64,000 nucleotides of DNA from Moritella sp. 24 (GTDB taxonomy: Bacteria; Pseudomonadota; Gammaproteobacteria; Enterobacterales; Moritellaceae), in NCBI RefSeq assembly GCF_018219155.1, contig NZ_CP056123.1, positions 124,001-188,000 on the forward strand, in the 5' to 3' direction. Position 1 is the stretch's first letter. Each line of letters begins with the position of its first letter. Made by a program: the position numbers and the translations under genes. Of the stretch, positions 8,702 to 17,226 are shown piece after piece. Below the pieces are notes generated by a model that saw only the letters and a program-made list of their open reading frames with translations, ran no database searches and had not been told where the DNA came from.

Positions 8702-10519
8702 GTGCTAGATAAACTACGCAACATTGCGATTATCGCTCACGTTGACCACGGTAAAACTACTTTAGTTGACAAGTTATTAGAACAGTCAGGTACTTTAGAG
8801 AAACGTGGTGGTAATGAAGAACGTGTAATGGATTCTAACGATCTTGAAAAAGAACGTGGTATTACAATTCTTGCTAAGAATACTGCTATTACATGGAAAG
8901 ATTACCGTATCAACATCGTAGATACTCCAGGACACGCCGATTTCGGTGGTGAAGTTGAGCGTATTATGTCTATGGTTGATAGTGTTTGCTTAATCGTTGA
9001 TGCTGTTGATGGTCCTATGCCACAAACGCGTTTCGTAACGCAAAAAGCATTTGCACATGGTCTTAAGCCAATTGTTGTTATCAACAAAATCGATAAGCCT
9101 GGTTCTCGCCCTGAATGGGTAATGGATCAAATCTTCGATCTGTTTGACAACCTAGGCGCAACTGATGAACAGCTAGACTTTAAAGTTGTTTACGCATCTG
9201 CACTTAATGGTTGGGCTAACGCTGAATCAGAAGAAGAAACTGAAAACATGGAACCGTTATTCCAAGCTATCGTTGATGGTGTTGCTGCACCAGAAGGCGA
9301 TCGTGACGGTACATTCCAAATGCAAATCTCTCAACTTGATCACAACTCATATGTTGGCGTGATCGGTGTTGGTCGTGTAACACGTGGTTCTGTTAAACCA
9401 AACCAACAAGTTAGCGTTGTTTGTGCTGATGGTCATATCCGTAACGGTAAAGTAGGTACTGTACTTGGTTACATGGGTCTTGATCGTCATGAAACTGAAG
9501 AAGCGCAAGCTGGCGATATCATCGCAATCACAGGTCTAGGTCAACTTAAGATTTCTGACACTATCTGTGCGCCTTCTGCTGTTGAAGCACTACCTGCATT
9601 GTCTGTTGATGAACCAACAGTAACAATGACGTTCCAAGTGAACAACTCTCCATTCTGTGGTAAAGAAGGTAAGTTTGTTACTTCACGTAACATCCTTGAA
9701 CGTCTTGAAGCTGAACTTGTTCACAACGTTGCATTACGTGTTGAACAAACTGACGATCCAGATAAATTTAAAGTATCTGGCCGTGGTGAACTTCACCTAG
9801 GTATCTTAATTGAAAACATGCGTCGTGAAGGTTTCGAGCTAGCTGTATCTCGTCCTGAAGTGATCATGATTCAAAAAGATGGCGAAACTCAAGAACCGTA
9901 TGAAACTGTTACTATTGATGTTGAAGAAGCGCATCAAGGTCCAGTAATGGAAAAAATGGGTGTTCGTAAAGCTGAACTTACAGATATGGCACCAGATGGT
10001 AAAGGCCGTATCCGTATGGACTTCATCGTTCCTAGCCGTGGTCTAATCGGTTTCCAAACTGAATTCATGACTATCACGTCTGGTTCTGGTCTTATGTACC
10101 ATACATTCCTACAGTATGGCCCACATAAAGGCGGTTCTTTTGCACTACGTCAAAATGGTGTATTAGTATCTAACGCAATGGGTAAAGCACTAACTTACTC
10201 TCTGTTCGGTTTACAAGAACGTGGTCGTCTATTCATCGAACACGCTCAAGAAGTTTACGAAGGTCAAATCGTGGGTATTCACTCTCGTTCTAACGATCTT
10301 ACAGTTAACTGCTTGAAAGGTAAGCAGCTAACTAACGTACGTTCTTCTGGTACTGATGAAGCTCAAACACTAACTACGCCAATCAAAATGACACTAGAGC
10401 AAGCTCTAGAATTCATCGATGATGACGAATTAGTTGAAGTTACACCACAAAGCATTCGTATCCGTAAGCGTTTCCTTACTGAAAACGAACGTAAACGTGC
10501 TGGCCGTCCAGCTAAATAA
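8702..10519 (+). CDS. typA: translational GTPase TypA/BipA
   Basis: TypA is a ribosome-bound GTPase of the EF-G family that supports ribosome assembly and growth at low temperature or under stress. The 605-residue protein shows G1 AHVDHGKT, the switch-I RGITI, G3 DTPGHADF and G4 NKID, followed by domain II, the EF-G-like domains III and V, and the TypA-specific C-terminal domain. The start is a GTG at 8702, which aligns with the known start of the family ([12 protein letters not shown]). The codon choice is highly regular (GGT, CGT, GAA), typical of strongly expressed genes. A terminator follows. Confidence 0.97.
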   Translation: MLDKLRNIAIIAHVDHGKTTLVDKLLEQSGTLEKRGGNEERVMDSNDLEKERGITILAKNTAITWKDYRINIVDTPGHADFGGEVERIMSMVDSVCLIVDAVDGPMPQTRFVTQKAFAHGLKPIVVINKIDKPGSRPEWVMDQIFDLFDNLGATDEQLDFKVVYASALNGWANAESEEETENMEPLFQAIVDGVAAPEGDRDGTFQMQISQLDHNSYVGVIGVGRVTRGSVKPNQQVSVVCADGHIRNGKVGTVLGYMGLDRHETEEAQAGDIIAITGLGQLKISDTICAPSAVEALPALSVDEPTVTMTFQVNNSPFCGKEGKFVTSRNILERLEAELVHNVALRVEQTDDPDKFKVSGRGELHLGILIENMRREGFELAVSRPEVIMIQKDGETQEPYETVTIDVEEAHQGPVMEKMGVRKAELTDMAPDGKGRIRMDFIVPSRGLIGFQTEFMTITSGSGLMYHTFLQYGPHKGGSFALRQNGVLVSNAMGKALTYSLFGLQERGRLFIEHAQEVYEGQIVGIHSRSNDLTVNCLKGKQLTNVRSSGTDEAQTLTTPIKMTLEQALEFIDDDELVEVTPQSIRIRKRFLTENERKRAGRPAK

Positions 10520-10564
10520 TAATAGTTAACCAGGTTATTATTTAATAATCTTGGCGCTATTACG

Positions 10565-10598
10565 AAAAAAGGTGATACTTAGGTATCACCTTTTTTTT
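10565..10598 (+). terminator. rho-independent terminator after typA
   Basis: GGTGATAC and GTATCACC form a perfect 8-bp stem with a TTAG loop, preceded by six A and followed by eight T. It ends 27 bp before the yihY start codon, so yihY needs its own promoter or read-through. Confidence 0.9.
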
Positions 10599-10625
10599 AT
10601 CCTAAAATTACCAAGGAAGGAACCT

Positions 10626-11549
10626 GTGGTTACATCTCGCTATCATCAATCGTTGGAATTATTTGAACGAGTAAAAAACAGCGTACGTTTATTTCTATTA
10701 AATTGCTTTTCCTTTCTACGGTATCTGGGTAAACGTGTGAGTGATGATCGGATCACGGTTAACGCGAGTTCCTTGGCCTATACAACGCTGCTGTCACTCG
10801 TACCTTTAATTACTGTTTTATTTTCTGTCATGTCTGCGTTTCCTGTTTTTGATACATGGCAGCAAAGCGTAGAGTCTTTTTTATATACCAATTTAGTACC
10901 GAATGCGACGGGTGCTGTACAGGGGCATATCGAAGGTTTTATTGCTAATACCGGTAAGATGACCTCTATTGGTTCTGGGGCGTTATTTATGGTGGCACTG
11001 CTGCTGATTAACACCATCGATAAGCACATTAATCATATTTGGCGTTGTAAAATTGAGCGAGGGTTCTTTCTCTCTTTTGCCGTTTATTGGTTGATATTAA
11101 CGTTTGGCCCACTATTTATTGGCATTAGCTTAGGTGTTTCTTCTTACCTATTATCACTGTCATTTGTGTCTGATGTCACTGAGGTTACGGGAGCTGTTAG
11201 CTTATTAAAACTGGTCCCTGCAGTATTAGGTACGTTGGGCTTATTTGTTATGTATGTGGTTATTCCACATCGAAGCGTACCATTGCGTTATGCATTTGTT
11301 GGTGCTTGTTTTAGTGCTTTAATGTTTGAAAGTATTAAACGTCTCTTCACTTGGTATTTAGTACAATTTCCATCTTATGAAGTGATTTATGGCGCATTAG
11401 CAACTATACCTATCTTATTGGTTTGGATTTATCTGTGTTGGCTGATTGTTTTGTTAGGGGCTGAAGTGACGGCTGCATTAACAGAATTTGATGAGCAATT
11501 GAAAGCAAAAAAAGCACAGTTGGAATTACAAAAACAGCCACAAGATTAG
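10626..11549 (+). CDS. yihY: YihY/BrkB-family inner-membrane protein
   Basis: The product of about 307 residues has roughly six hydrophobic segments and the family signature DDRITVNASSLAYTTLLSLVPL near its N terminus. YihY (UPF0761) was once called ribonuclease BN, but that activity belongs to another gene; the transport or envelope role is unsettled. I start it at the GTG at 10626, which has AAGGAAGG just before it. The frame is open back to 10551, but that would place the start inside the typA terminator. The C terminus is charged and probably cytoplasmic. Synteny with typA and dtd is as in E. coli. Confidence 0.88.
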   Translation: MVTSRYHQSLELFERVKNSVRLFLLNCFSFLRYLGKRVSDDRITVNASSLAYTTLLSLVPLITVLFSVMSAFPVFDTWQQSVESFLYTNLVPNATGAVQGHIEGFIANTGKMTSIGSGALFMVALLLINTIDKHINHIWRCKIERGFFLSFAVYWLILTFGPLFIGISLGVSSYLLSLSFVSDVTEVTGAVSLLKLVPAVLGTLGLFVMYVVIPHRSVPLRYAFVGACFSALMFESIKRLFTWYLVQFPSYEVIYGALATIPILLVWIYLCWLIVLLGAEVTAALTEFDEQLKAKKAQLELQKQPQD

Positions 11550-11693
11550 CAAAAGCACACAGTTTTATGGATGACAGCCTAACTAAGTGACTTAAGGTCA
11601 GCACGTTAAAGTGTTGACTTTGTGTCTGCTTATCTAGGGTTTACCTATCAGCCTCTCGTGTACTTTGTTGCAAAAGAGGAGGTTGATATTGTT

Positions 11694-12668
11694 ATGATTG
11701 GACTGTACCCCGCCATCCAGCATTATGCTGAACATCATTTATCTGTAAGTCCCCAGCACAATCTTTATATTGAAGAAGTGGGTAATCCTGATGGCATACC
11801 TTTATTATTTCTTCATGACGGTCCCGGTAAAGGGGTTCTAGAAGATGATAGACGCCTATTTGACCCTAAGGTATACCGGATAGTTTTGTTTGACCAACGA
11901 GGTTGTGGGCGCTCTCAACCGTATGCCTGCATTGAAAATAATACCACCGAAGATTTATTGCAGGATATTAGTGCTATCTTAACCTTACTCGATATTCATC
12001 GTTGCGTATTGTTTGGCGAAGGGTGGGGCGCGACTTTAGCATTACTGTACAGTTTGATTCATCGAGATAAGGTGCAGGGGCTCATATTACACAGTTTATT
12101 TCTCGCGCGTAATCAAGATCTCACTTGGCAGTTTTCAGCTTCTGGCGGTGCCGCACAATTATTTCCTGAGCATTTTAACCATTTGATAAGTCGTGCTAAT
12201 GGCACGGACTATGCTGCACTGCTATCCTCATATAGCCAGTTATTAGTCAGTGACAATGATATTGAGAAAATGGCAGCAGCAAAAGCGTGGGTGGAATGGC
12301 AGGCGCAAATTGGTAATCCACATCCTGAATTTCGTAGTAAGGTTGATTTGATTGATGCTGATGTGGCATTGAGTATGTCGACATTACAGTGTCACTATTT
12401 TTCGAATAATTGCTTTATTAGTGATAATTATATTTTAAAGTGTTCAGATGCGTTAGTGCCTGTGCCAATGATCATGGTGCATGGACGCTTTGATATTTCG
12501 AATCCGTTAGGTCCTGCTTATGAGTTATGTGAACGCTTACCGTTAGCGCAACTATTCATTGTCCCTTACGCTGGCCATTTTGATTGTGAGCCGGGCATGA
12601 TTGATGCGCTACGAAAATCGACAGAGTTAATGGCTGAAATTATCGACTTTGAGTTTGTCAGTGATTAA
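11694..12668 (+). CDS. proline iminopeptidase-like alpha/beta hydrolase, nucleophile serine missing
   Basis: The 324-residue protein follows the proline iminopeptidase (S33) layout: LYPAI near the start, LYIEEVGNPDG, the oxyanion region, the nucleophile elbow, a cap, then catalytic Asp and His. Asp267 (HGRFD) and His295 (AGHFDCE) are present. The nucleophile elbow, normally GGSWGS, reads GEGWGA with Gly110 in the serine position, and HGGPG reads HDGPG (Asp42). Hydrolysis by the usual mechanism is therefore unlikely. The frame is intact and the length normal, so it is not a decayed gene. I start at the ATG at 11694, 10 bp after GAGGAGG; the frame extends to 11622. It precedes dtd, perhaps in one operon. 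Confidence 0.8.
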   Translation: MIGLYPAIQHYAEHHLSVSPQHNLYIEEVGNPDGIPLLFLHDGPGKGVLEDDRRLFDPKVYRIVLFDQRGCGRSQPYACIENNTTEDLLQDISAILTLLDIHRCVLFGEGWGATLALLYSLIHRDKVQGLILHSLFLARNQDLTWQFSASGGAAQLFPEHFNHLISRANGTDYAALLSSYSQLLVSDNDIEKMAAAKAWVEWQAQIGNPHPEFRSKVDLIDADVALSMSTLQCHYFSNNCFISDNYILKCSDALVPVPMIMVHGRFDISNPLGPAYELCERLPLAQLFIVPYAGHFDCEPGMIDALRKSTELMAEIIDFEFVSD

Positions 12669-12729
12669 TTTAAGCACTTTGGGTATTATCAATAACATTA
12701 AAGTTTAATAATGATTATTGAGGAAAAGC

Positions 12730-13167
12730 ATGATTGCATTGATCCAACGTGTGCGCAAAGCGGATGTCAGCGTTGAAAATGAAATAATTGGTAAAATAGA
12801 TCAAGGCTTAGTTGTACTACTAGGTGTTGAAAAAGGGGATACAGAAGCGAAAGCAAAACGTTTATGCGAGAAGCTATTAGCGTATCGTGTGTTTGGCGAT
12901 GCTGACGATAAAATGAATTTAAATGTGCAGCAAGTGAACGGTGAGCTATTAGTTGTGTCGCAGTTTACCTTAGCTGCGGATACGAATTCTGGAACTCGAC
13001 CAAGCTTTTCAACGGCCGCTGCTCCTGCAGATGCAAATCATTTATATGAGTATTTTGTTGGTCAATGTCGTCACAAAGAAATAACGACAGAAACAGGACG
13101 CTTTGCTGCAGATATGCAAGTGTCATTAGTTAATGATGGACCAGTTACTTTTTGGCTGCAAGTATAA
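12730..13167 (+). CDS. dtd: D-aminoacyl-tRNA deacylase
   Basis: Dtd removes D-amino acids (and glycine) wrongly attached to tRNA and so protects translation. The 145-residue protein carries both signature motifs of the homodimeric active site: SQFTLAAD with the catalytic-pocket residues, and the C-terminal [11 protein letters not shown], which supplies the Gly-cisPro-equivalent loop. The ATG at 12730 matches the family start (MIALIQRV); an in-frame TTG at 12718 would add four residues. It is followed by the madA gene 44 bp downstream, as in E. coli. Confidence 0.95.
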   Translation: MIALIQRVRKADVSVENEIIGKIDQGLVVLLGVEKGDTEAKAKRLCEKLLAYRVFGDADDKMNLNVQQVNGELLVVSQFTLAADTNSGTRPSFSTAAAPADANHLYEYFVGQCRHKEITTETGRFAADMQVSLVNDGPVTFWLQV

Positions 13168-13211
13168 ATCGTATTTGTAGTTAGGGTGATAATAATAGAC
13201 AAGGAGGGAAT

Positions 13212-14111
13212 ATGTTTCACGTGTATATACCTGAGACGGAACAAGAGTTAGAAGATTATTATCATTTGCGTTGGTCGCTATTAAGAGCGCCATTACAGCG
13301 CCCGCGTGGTACTGAAAAGGATATATATGATGAGCACAGTGAGCATCGTATGATTCTCGATAATACAGGTAACCCGATTGCCTGTGGTCGAATTTATACT
13401 GCTGGCGCTGATGAATCTCAAATTCATTATATGGCTGTCGACCCGAAGCATCGGAAACAAGGTTTGGGGAGTCTGCTGATCTCTGCATTGGAAGATGAAG
13501 CATATAAAGCGGGTAGTGAACGTATTGTCATGAATGCGCGTGTTGAAGCTGTGCCTTTCTATGAAAAATGTGGTTTTTCTTTGGTTGGTAGCGGACAGAT
13601 ATCTGAAGGTGTTCGTCATCGTCAGATGATCAAAGAAGTGAACGCCATGGATAAGATTTTACGACATCCTGATTGGTGTGCTGAGTTACAGCAAGAGTGG
13701 CAGAGTAAGATCCCGATTAGTCATCATATGGGTATTACGATTCGTCAGTATAGTGGTTGGCGTTTTGAAACTGTCGCGCCCTTGAATGCGAACGTGAATG
13801 TGCACGATACAATGTTTGCGGGTAGTATTTATAGTCAGGCAACATTGACTGGTTGGGGACTCGTGTGGCTAATGCTCAAAGAGCAGGGGTTACTGGGTAA
13901 TATTGTATTATCTAAAGGCAGTATTAATTATAAACGACCTATCAATCTAGAGCCTTTTGCGGTTGCTCATAAATATCGAGTGAAAGGAAGTTTACTGGAA
14001 TTGTTAGAAGGGCGTAATGCGAAGCTAGATATTGAAGTTGATGTTTATAGTGGTCCGAAGTTGGCCGCCATTTTTAGCGCGACCTTTGTTGTTATCCCCG
14101 TTGGTGCATAA
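13212..14111 (+). CDS. madA: GNAT / hot-dog bifunctional protein, malonyl-ACP decarboxylase type (YiiD/MadA)
   Basis: The 299-residue protein joins an N-terminal GNAT acetyltransferase domain (about 1-145, with the acetyl-CoA loop RKQGLGSLL) to a C-terminal hot-dog domain (about 155-299, with TMFAGSIYSQATLTGWG). E. coli YiiD has the same build and was shown to decarboxylate malonyl-ACP through its hot-dog domain (named MadA), giving acetyl-ACP that can start fatty acid synthesis without FabH. The function here is inferred from that layout. AAGGAGG lies just before ATG 13212. It follows dtd as in enteric bacteria. Confidence 0.85.
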   Translation: MFHVYIPETEQELEDYYHLRWSLLRAPLQRPRGTEKDIYDEHSEHRMILDNTGNPIACGRIYTAGADESQIHYMAVDPKHRKQGLGSLLISALEDEAYKAGSERIVMNARVEAVPFYEKCGFSLVGSGQISEGVRHRQMIKEVNAMDKILRHPDWCAELQQEWQSKIPISHHMGITIRQYSGWRFETVAPLNANVNVHDTMFAGSIYSQATLTGWGLVWLMLKEQGLLGNIVLSKGSINYKRPINLEPFAVAHKYRVKGSLLELLEGRNAKLDIEVDVYSGPKLAAIFSATFVVIPVGA

Positions 14112-14160
14112 GGTATTATGTAGGGGGATATCCCGAATTTAGGACTTTTATTCATCGCTA

Positions 14161-16233
14161 TTATGCGTTCGAATAAATATCTTTGTCTGCCATCCAACGT
14201 CGAGTGATGGCATTGGCATTATCTGGATGCTGCTGTAGTAAGTGACGGGCAATATTTTGCACCAATGGTATAAGCTGTTGGTCTCGTACTAAGTCCGCGA
14301 CTTTTAAATCTGCAATCCCTGTCTGTTTACTTCCCAGCATTTCACCCGGTCCGCGGATCTCTAAATCACGTTGTGCAATTCGAAAGCCATCCGTTGTTTC
14401 ACGTAATACTGATAGACGCTTACTTCCGGTATCAGAAAGAGGGGCGTGATAAAGTAATACGCAGTGACTGGCCACTTTACCACGACCTACACGACCACGT
14501 AATTGGTGTAATTGCGCAAGACCCAAACGTTCTGGGTTTTCGATTATCATCAAGCTAGCATTAGGTACATCAACACCCACTTCAATCACGGTTGTTGCCA
14601 CTAATAAGTCTAATTGTTTATTTTTGAAGGCATCCATTACGTATTGTTTTTCAATGGCTTTCATACGTCCATGCACTAAACCAATACGTAAGTCGGGTAA
14701 TTGTTTTTGTAAATCATTGACAGTATCTTCAGCGGCTTGCGCTTCTAGTACTTCTGATTCTTCGATTAGTGTACATACCCAATATACTTGACGGCCTTCA
14801 TTTTTAACGGACAGTTCAACTCGTTCGATGATTTTACTGCGTTTGCTATCGGGCATCACGACCGTGGTAATCGGGGTTCGACCTGGCGGTAGTTCGTCAA
14901 TTACTGAGGTATTCAAATCGGCATAAGCGGTCATGGCTAACGTTCGTGGGATCGGAGTTGCCGTCATAAATAGTTGGTGCGGATATAAACCACTCACGGC
15001 TCCTTTCTCACGCAGTGCAAGGCGTTGTTCGACACCAAATCGATGTTGCTCATCAATAATGACTAAGGTTAGATTTAAGAATTTAACCGCATCTTGAAAA
15101 ATAGCATGAGTGCCGACAATCATTTGCGTCTCACCGCTGGCAATAGATTCGAGTTCCGCTTCTCGGGCTTTACCTTTTTGCTTGCCGGACAACCAGCCCA
15201 CTTTAATTCCAAGTTGATTGAACCAACCTTTAAAGTTTATCGCGTGTTGTTCTGCTAATATTTCAGTCGGAGCCATTAATGCCACTTGATAGCCATTACC
15301 GATAGCCTGAAGCGCCGCTAAGGCTGCAACAAGGGTTTTACCTGACCCAACGTCACCTTGCACCAAGCGCATCATAGGGTAGGCTTTCTGGAGGTCCTGT
15401 TGGATCTCTGCTACAACACGCTGTTGTGCATTCGTTGGCGTAAAGGGCAATTGCGCTAAAAACTTATCGGTCATCACTTTGCTCGGTTGTAACTTAACCG
15501 CGGGATGTAGCTGCATTTTCTGACGTAACTGCAGCATGCTGATATTTTGCGCGAGCAGTTCTTCAATAATTAAGCGTTGTTGAGCGGGGTGTTGACCTTG
15601 CTCTAATAATTCCAGCGAAACATCGGGTGTAGGGCGATGTAATAATTGAATCGCGTGGTTTAATTCAATCTGTCCGGTGTATAAACCTTTGGGGAGCAGT
15701 TCTTGTAATGTGGTTTGTGTGAGGTGTTGCAGGGCTTGGTCTGTTAGGTTACGTAAGGTGAGCTGTTTTAATCCATCAGTTGAAGGGTACACGGGCGTCA
15801 GTGTTTCTTCACTCATTTCAGAGTTGGCTGTATTTGCGATTTTATATTCTGGATGAACGATCTCATAGCCAAAGCGACCACGGCGAAACTCACCAAATGC
15901 GGTGATTGTTTTACCTACGCTGAAACTGTTTTTTTGTCCGGCGTTAAAGTGGAAAAACAGTAAGGTGATAATCCCTGTACCGTCGTTTACTTTACAAGAC
16001 ATGATTTTACGTTTACCAAATGTGACATCGCAACTAACGATCTCGCCTTCGATAGTACCGTGCAAGCCAGGTAATAGATCCTGAATAGGATAGATAGTGG
16101 TGCGGTCCTGGTATCGACTTGGCAGGTGAAATAGCAAATCCTGAACGGTAACTAAGTTCAGCTTGGCTAACTTCTCGGCCATTTTGGCCCCTACACCCTT
16201 TAATTCGATAACCGGGATTTTATCTAATCGCAT
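14161..16233 (-). CDS. recG: ATP-dependent DNA helicase RecG
   Basis: RecG remodels stalled replication forks and branch-migrates Holliday junctions. The 690-residue protein has the N-terminal wedge/OB domain (about 1-180) that grips branched DNA, then two RecA-like helicase domains with Walker A GDVGSGKT, the DEQH box, TATPIPRT, and the motif VI region QLRGRVGRG. The C-terminal TRG-like segment (DGFRIAQRDLEIRGPGE) couples ATP use to translocation. Length is that of E. coli RecG (693). It is the last gene of the gmk-rpoZ, spoT-trmH-recG series. Confidence 0.97.
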   Translation of the reverse strand: MRLDKIPVIELKGVGAKMAEKLAKLNLVTVQDLLFHLPSRYQDRTTIYPIQDLLPGLHGTIEGEIVSCDVTFGKRKIMSCKVNDGTGIITLLFFHFNAGQKNSFSVGKTITAFGEFRRGRFGYEIVHPEYKIANTANSEMSEETLTPVYPSTDGLKQLTLRNLTDQALQHLTQTTLQELLPKGLYTGQIELNHAIQLLHRPTPDVSLELLEQGQHPAQQRLIIEELLAQNISMLQLRQKMQLHPAVKLQPSKVMTDKFLAQLPFTPTNAQQRVVAEIQQDLQKAYPMMRLVQGDVGSGKTLVAALAALQAIGNGYQVALMAPTEILAEQHAINFKGWFNQLGIKVGWLSGKQKGKAREAELESIASGETQMIVGTHAIFQDAVKFLNLTLVIIDEQHRFGVEQRLALREKGAVSGLYPHQLFMTATPIPRTLAMTAYADLNTSVIDELPPGRTPITTVVMPDSKRSKIIERVELSVKNEGRQVYWVCTLIEESEVLEAQAAEDTVNDLQKQLPDLRIGLVHGRMKAIEKQYVMDAFKNKQLDLLVATTVIEVGVDVPNASLMIIENPERLGLAQLHQLRGRVGRGKVASHCVLLYHAPLSDTGSKRLSVLRETTDGFRIAQRDLEIRGPGEMLGSKQTGIADLKVADLVRDQQLIPLVQNIARHLLQQHPDNANAITRRWMADKDIYSNA

Positions 16234-16314
16234 AATTACTCAAGAATCACTGTACATATAAACATATATTATCAGAAGATTTATACTCAAGCTACTACGA
16301 TATAGATTGTGCTA

Positions 16315-16343
16315 GCTTTGCATTTTTTGATTAAATGCAAAGC
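16315..16343. repeat. perfect hairpin between trmH and recG
   Basis: GCTTTGCATTT (16315-16325) and AAATGCAAAGC (16333-16343) form an 11-bp perfect stem with a 7-base loop, starting 14 bp past the trmH stop. No T run follows on the minus strand, so it is at best a weak terminator; it could protect the upstream transcript end. Confidence 0.6.
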
Positions 16344-16357
16344 CTAATTCAACTTGT

Positions 16358-17044
16358 CTAGTTGGCGCTACGCAGAGCATCCCACCAAGTTTCGTCAGCA
16401 ACGATTTGACCTTCTTCATCTAATGCTGGGTAAGCTAAACCTTTACGCTTACATGCTTTAGCGAAGATAGGGTGACCGCCTTCAAAGTAAGTTTTATGCT
16501 GTTCTTCTGCTGATAATTTGCTTTCGCCTTGATACATGCCTGCATTATCACGTTGACGTTGTGCTTCATATAAAATCGTTGCAGTCGCTACTGATACGTT
16601 TAATGATTGCACCATACCAACCATCGGGATGATGATATCTTGATCGGCAAGTGCCAATGCTTCAGCACTGATACCTGTTTTTTCTTGACCCATTAAGATT
16701 GCAGTTGGTTTCGTGTAATCAATCTCGCGGAAATCAACAGCAGTATCAGACAGGTTTGTTGCAAGTACTTGCATGCCTTGTGCTTTCAACTCTTTAATTG
16801 CTTCTGCAATGTTGTCGTGAGAGTGTACTTTTACCCAGTTTTGGCTGCCAGTTGCAGTGCCACCAGATACTTTTGTTGGACGTACTGACCATACCGCGTG
16901 AACATTGTTGACACCGACAGCATCACAAGTTCTCACTACAGCAGCAAGGTTATGTGGTTTATGCACTGATTCCATACAAACAGTTAGGTCTGGTTGGCGG
17001 TGTTGTAGCATTTTAGTAATGCGTTCTAAACGTTCTGGGGTCAT
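16358..17044 (-). CDS. trmH: tRNA (guanosine-18-2'-O)-methyltransferase TrmH
   Basis: TrmH (SpoU) methylates the ribose of G18 in the D-loop of tRNAs using S-adenosylmethionine. The 228-residue SPOUT-fold protein has the three class motifs: HKPHNLAAVVRTCDAVGV (with the catalytic Arg), PTAILMGQEKTGIS, and the knot segment MVGMVQSLNVSVATATILY. Length and start (MTPERLERITKMLQHRQPDL) match the enteric protein. It lies between spoT and recG, as in E. coli. Confidence 0.96.
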   Translation of the reverse strand: MTPERLERITKMLQHRQPDLTVCMESVHKPHNLAAVVRTCDAVGVNNVHAVWSVRPTKVSGGTATGSQNWVKVHSHDNIAEAIKELKAQGMQVLATNLSDTAVDFREIDYTKPTAILMGQEKTGISAEALALADQDIIIPMVGMVQSLNVSVATATILYEAQRQRDNAGMYQGESKLSAEEQHKTYFEGGHPIFAKACKRKGLAYPALDEEGQIVADETWWDALRSAN

Positions 17045-17153
17045 GGTCTTACTCTATAAGATTTAATTGGCGAGGTATTATACCCAAATAACCGGCTAAT
17101 GCGAGTATCTGGAGTTAGCTTAAATGGGTCTGGGATAATTGAATGATAAATAT

Positions 17154-17187
17154 ATAGCCAAGGCATTATGGGCAATGCCTTGGCTAT
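17154..17187. repeat. 14-bp perfect hairpin between spoT and trmH
   Basis: ATAGCCAAGGCATT (17154-17167) and AATGCCTTGGCTAT (17174-17187) form a perfect 14-bp stem with a 6-base loop. On the minus strand the following bases are ATATTTATC, AU-rich but not a clean U run. A second hairpin (17196-17218) lies just upstream in the direction of transcription, so spoT transcripts end in, or pass through, two tandem hairpins. Confidence 0.65.
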
Positions 17188-17195
17188 CAACGTAA

Positions 17196-17218
17196 TAGCG
17201 AGTAATTGTGTCTCGCTA
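17196..17218. repeat. second hairpin directly after spoT
   Basis: TAGCGAG (17196-17202) and CTCGCTA (17212-17218) form a 7-bp stem with a 9-base loop, 9 bp past the spoT stop codon. Confidence 0.5.
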
Positions 17219-17226
17219 CTCGTGGT

